This document shows, in pieces, positions 57,732-64,000 of a stretch of DNA of 64,000 bases. The stretch lies in contig NZ_FNAG01000003.1 in assembly GCF_900101825.1 (NCBI RefSeq), forward strand, positions 232,210 to 296,209, given 5' to 3'. Within the stretch, counting starts at the first letter, position 1, and the number at the start of each line of letters is the position of its first letter. The notes below the pieces were generated by a model that searched no databases, was not told where the DNA came from, and saw only the letters and a program-made list of their open reading frames with translations. The translations under genes and the position numbers were made by a program. The DNA comes from Aquimonas voraii (GTDB lineage Bacteria > Pseudomonadota > Gammaproteobacteria > Xanthomonadales > Xanthomonadaceae).

Positions 57732-57994
57732 TCTGCGGCTGTTCAAGGTCTTGAGGGTCTGCAGTGAAATCGAGGCGCGCGATGCGCGCGTCCTGCCACT
57801 TCGAGTGACGCTGCACCACAAACCAAGCCGAGACGTGTGGGCGCCGGTCGCGCTCCCGCCGCCGCGAGTCACGCTTCGGCGGATCCAACACGACATTCGA
57901 AGACCGCGACGGGGCTCTGCCTTGAGCCTCGCTTGAGGCAGGCAACGCAGCCTTGTCCTGCCGCGACTGGCGCGGCCCAAGGCAAGGACTGCAG

Positions 57995-58615
57995 ATGGAT
58001 CAGCACAGCGCACTTCGCGCGAACGCCCCCCGCGCTCGGATGAAGGCCACGGGAGAATGGCGCGCCTTCCTCGCACGCATGCTGCGTCACCCGCGCATCG
58101 TTGGGGCCATCGCGCCCTCCAGCCCGGCCCTGGCAGCGGCCATGCTCAGCGCAGCACAACCGCTCGAAGGCCCGGTGCTGGAGCTGGGTGCCGGGACCGG
58201 CGTGTTCACGCGCGCCCTGCTGGGGGCCGGCGTGGCACCGCGCGCGCTGCACGTCGTCGAGCGTCTGCCCGAGTTTGCCTCAGGCCTGCGCGCTCAGCTG
58301 CCTGGGGTTCAGGTGCTGGAGTGCGATGCCGCGCAGCTGCGGCCCGAACAATTTGCGGACGCGCCCGCCACCGCACTGTCGGGCCTGCCGCTGCGTGCGA
58401 TGGGCGAGGCGCAGATCGAGGCCATCCTGCGCGCCGTGCTCGATTGCTGCCGGTCGGATCTGCGCTTTGTTCAATTCAGCTACGGATGGCGCTGCCCGGT
58501 GCCTGCGTCGATCCGGGCGCGTCTGGGTCTGCGCGCCGAGCGCATGCGTTGGGTGCCGTGGAATCTGCCGCCGGCCTGGGTGTGGCGGCTGCAGCGCGAC
58601 GCGACTGCAGGCTAG
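57995..58615 (+). CDS. SAM-dependent methyltransferase, phospholipid N-methyltransferase-like
   Basis: A 206-residue enzyme with motif I VLELGAGTGVFTRALL (about 61-76) and an N-terminal EWRAFLARMLRHPRIVGAIAPSSPALAAAM stretch of the type seen in rhizobial PmtA-like and related methyltransferases. It may methylate phosphatidylethanolamine, but the family also includes other substrates. The C-terminal segment FVQFSYGWRCPVPASIRARLGLRAERMRWVPWNLPPAWVWRL resembles the conserved end of that group. It is preceded by a 263-base gap in which I see only a short inverted repeat near 57922. Confidence 0.75.
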   Translation: MDQHSALRANAPRARMKATGEWRAFLARMLRHPRIVGAIAPSSPALAAAMLSAAQPLEGPVLELGAGTGVFTRALLGAGVAPRALHVVERLPEFASGLRAQLPGVQVLECDAAQLRPEQFADAPATALSGLPLRAMGEAQIEAILRAVLDCCRSDLRFVQFSYGWRCPVPASIRARLGLRAERMRWVPWNLPPAWVWRLQRDATAG

Positions 58616-58711
58616 TGCGTCGCAAGCCGTCTGCGGCCGGCGGCGCGGACAGCCTTCGCGCTTGTCGAAACTAGGCGCACTGAAGCCTGGGCGGCCGCAC
58701 CAGCAGCGTGT

Positions 58712-58740
58712 CGAAAAACGCCCATCCCGGGCGTTTTTCG
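58712..58740. terminator. Bidirectional terminator
   Basis: CGAAAAACGCCC pairs perfectly with GGGCGTTTTTCG around ATCCC. The A tract and T tract make it functional in both directions, between the convergent methyltransferase and ABC-F genes. Confidence 0.93.
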
Positions 58741-58870
58741 ATTCGGCGGTTCGGCGCAGGTCCGTACCGCCTCAGGACGAATCAAGCGCTTACTCGCTCG
58801 ATTCGTCGCTCGGGCCGTCCATGGCCGGTCCAACAGGCTGCATTTCAAGTGCCTGCGAGGGCGGGCTGGT

Positions 58871-60757
<1,887 letters not shown>

Positions 60758-60795
60758 GGGCAGCAGCGGCTCGCGCGATCGACAGGCCAGAAAGA

Positions 60796-60827
60796 ACAAA
60801 GGCCGGAACTTGCGTTCCGGCCTTTGT
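60796..60827 (-). terminator. Terminator of tRNA-Asn
   Basis: ACAAAGGCCGGAA pairs perfectly with TTCCGGCCTTTGT around 6 bases. On the minus strand it is followed by TCTTTC, and it begins 7 bases beyond the tRNA 3' end. Confidence 0.9.
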
Positions 60828-60833
60828 GAATGG

Positions 60834-60910
60834 TGGCTCCCGAGGCCCGACTCGAACGGGCGACCCTCTGATTAACAGTCAGATGCTCTAACCGGCTGAG
60901 CTACTCGGGA
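60834..60910 (-). tRNA. tRNA-Asn (anticodon GTT)
   Basis: The minus strand gives a 77-base cloverleaf. Acceptor TCCCGAG pairs with CTCGGGA, the D arm has AGCTCAGCCGG, the anticodon loop is CTGTTAA with GTT at its centre, the T arm has GTTCGAGTC, and an encoded CCA ends it. A strong promoter lies upstream and a terminator downstream. Confidence 0.97.
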
Positions 60911-60922
60911 ACAGAGCCGCGC

Positions 60923-60950
60923 ATTGTAGTCAGTCTGCGGCCGCGGTCAA
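60923..60950 (-). promoter_or_regulatory. Promoter of tRNA-Asn
   Basis: On the minus strand TTGACC and TACAAT are separated by 16 bases, and the -10 element ends 12 bases before the tRNA 5' end. Confidence 0.85.
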
Positions 60951-61022
60951 GCCCTCGGCCTGAAATGCCGCCCGGCGGCGTGCAACCCAGAATTCGGCAG
61001 GCGCTGGGCTGTTCACACGCGC

Positions 61023-61565
61023 TCACGTGCAGCCACCGTTGATGGTTTCCGGCCGCGCCTGCCGCAGGCGTCCCGTGTTGTTCAGCACCAGAGCGCCGAG
61101 CAGGCGTCCGTCTTCGCTGCAGAGGCGCAGGCTCAGGTTGCTGGCGCCGCTGCCGCCGTTGGGCCGGAACACCGCCATCGGTCGCTGCGCGCTGCTGCGG
61201 ATGCGCAGCGTGGGCGTGGGGTCGAGGTGCGTGCGCTCGACGCTCTCGTTGGCGTCACGCCGGCCGTTGCGATTGGCATCAACAAAGACCAGCCAGCCCT
61301 GGTCCCAAACGCCGCCGCTGCGGCAGCTGAGGCCGTCGGCACTGGGGCAGATCGCCGCTGGCAGCCCGCGGGTCACGGCCAGGGTGCGGGCTTGGTGGAA
61401 GCCGCTCATCAGGCCGTGCTGGGTGGCGACGAAGCGCTGCCGCTCCTGCAGCTGCTGGAAGCCGGGCAAGGCGATGCCGACCAGCACCCCCGCCACCGCC
61501 AAGCTCATGAAAAGCTCGATCAGGCTGAAGCCCCGGATCGAGCGATACGCGAAGCCGATACGCAT
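61023..61565 (-). CDS. FimT/GspH-type minor pilin
   Basis: A 180-residue pseudopilin. The prepilin signal [26 protein letters not shown] (from about 11) has the peptidase site after Gly and Glu at +5. The GspH/FimT core contains [18 protein letters not shown]. Near the C-terminus it has GRLR (165-168), fitting the GRxR motif reported for DNA-binding FimT proteins, and two Cys residues in the last part. So it is probably a competence minor pilin rather than the type II secretion pseudopilin. ATG 61565 begins the leader. Confidence 0.85.
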   Translation of the reverse strand: MRIGFAYRSIRGFSLIELFMSLAVAGVLVGIALPGFQQLQERQRFVATQHGLMSGFHQARTLAVTRGLPAAICPSADGLSCRSGGVWDQGWLVFVDANRNGRRDANESVERTHLDPTPTLRIRSSAQRPMAVFRPNGGSGASNLSLRLCSEDGRLLGALVLNNTGRLRQARPETINGGCT

Positions 61566-61665
61566 AGGACAGTCCCCCAAGGCGTCGGCGGCGAAAGGGC
61601 CGCGTACGACGTGGAGACAGTCTCGGCAGGCGCGCGCTTTGGCGGAATCGGAAGCCGCTCCGGTG

Positions 61666-61684
61666 GAGGGTAGGAGTTCTGCCC
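61666..61684 (-). promoter_or_regulatory. Motif upstream of the fimT-like gene
   Basis: On the minus strand this contains AGAACTCCTACCC, identical to a 13-base stretch of the palindrome upstream of ubiK-comM. It is about 102 bases before the fimT start. Unlike that site, it has no second half. Confidence 0.35.
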
Positions 61685-61803
61685 ATGCGGGCCGTGGAGT
61701 GCTCGCAGGCCCGGGGCCTCCCGCGCGCCTCACGCTGCTGTCAGTACCGTGTCAGCATCAACGACCCAGACTTGCGCGATTTGCGTGCAGCGCCCAGCCT
61801 CGG

Positions 61804-61845
61804 CCGATTCCCGATTCCCGATTCCCGATTCCCGATTCCCGATCC
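61804..61845 (+). repeat. GGGATT-type repeat, C-rich arm only (copy 10)
   Basis: Five CGATTCCC units in tandem lie 12 bases before the uvrB start. On the plus strand they are C-rich, so the G-rich strand is the minus strand. The rest of the 292-base gap to the fimT-like gene carries no clear promoter. Confidence 0.88.
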
Positions 61846-61857
61846 AGCCCGAGACCC

Positions 61858-63905
<2,048 letters not shown>

Positions 63906-63906
<1 letters not shown>

Positions 63907-64000
63907 GACGGCGCGTTTGCGCGGCATGCCGCGCGCGCCGTCGAACGCCCGAGCGCTGTGCGCGAGGGCCGGGGCCGAAGGCAGACGGCGCGTTTGCGCG
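63906..64000. repeat. 18-base direct repeats at the window end
   Basis: AGACGGCGCGTTTGCGCG occurs at 63906-63923 and again at 63983-64000, a 77-base period. The first copy also pairs with CGCGCCGTC further on, a possible uvrB terminator. The second copy touches the window edge, so the array may continue. Confidence 0.7.

Noticed and set aside
61740..61762. CTG-N12-CAG before uvrB as a LexA box
   Set aside because: The spacing is wrong for the CTG-N10-CAG type and it does not fit Xanthomonas LexA sites that I know.

Overview
The window is a GC-rich chromosomal segment of a gammaproteobacterium. It is most likely a member of the Xanthomonadales (Lysobacterales). The pointers are the protein families (RhlB with a basic tail, a thiolase of the Xanthomonas type, a GspE without the usual cysteine quartet), the rhlB/trxA/rho neighbourhood, and many intergenic GGGATT-rich repeats of a kind common in that order. 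I cannot name the genus. No prophage, insertion sequence, CRISPR array or rRNA was seen. There is one tRNA (Asn). Nearly all of the sequence is coding and most of it is core genome.

Layout. 1-3.5 kb: rnk, a patatin/beta-barrel protein and a DUF1415 protein. 3.6-11.3 kb: a coherent export module of periplasmic adaptor, ABC ATPase, two MacB/FtsX-type permeases, an NtrC-type response regulator and its histidine kinase. It is preceded by a good sigma-54 promoter, so it looks self-regulated. 11.6-19.3 kb: the complete F1Fo ATP synthase operon atpIBEFHAGDC, with repeats inserted at three internal junctions. 19.5-23 kb: an Lrp/AsnC regulator divergent from phenylalanine hydroxylase, then a secreted protein with one haem-c motif behind a CRP/FNR-like site. 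23-27.6 kb: rho, a DUF3149 membrane peptide, trxA and divergent rhlB.

27.6-38.6 kb: type II secretion genes gspC, gspD and gspE follow rhlB. gspF is displaced by about 5 kb, past a secreted protein, a thiolase, a hypothetical protein, a fasciclin protein, an acetyltransferase and a methyltransferase, and it runs into ftsEX. 38.5-43.9 kb: ftsE, ftsX, a protein with two receiver domains, ung, rpoH with a CIRCE operator, queD and a phasin. 44-49.4 kb: a K+/H+ antiporter, a DUF2141 protein, comM, ubiK and rarD. 49.6-54.3 kb: an orphan pair of FtsX-type permeases, dusB and a cystathionine gamma-synthase-type enzyme. 54.3-58.6 kb: a composite repeat island, a membrane-anchored DJ-1/PfpI protein in an overlapping operon with a two-component pair, and a methyltransferase. 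58.9-63.9 kb: an ABC-F ATPase, tRNA-Asn, a FimT-type minor pilin and uvrB.

The most interesting signals are the sigma-54-controlled ABC export module, the CIRCE element 24 bases before rpoH, the GGGATT repeats (which fit a G-quadruplex pattern and sit inside operons), the degenerate receiver domain downstream of ftsX, and a short motif shared upstream of ubiK-comM and the fimT-like gene. All functional calls come from reading the sequence and recalling the families. No database search was run.
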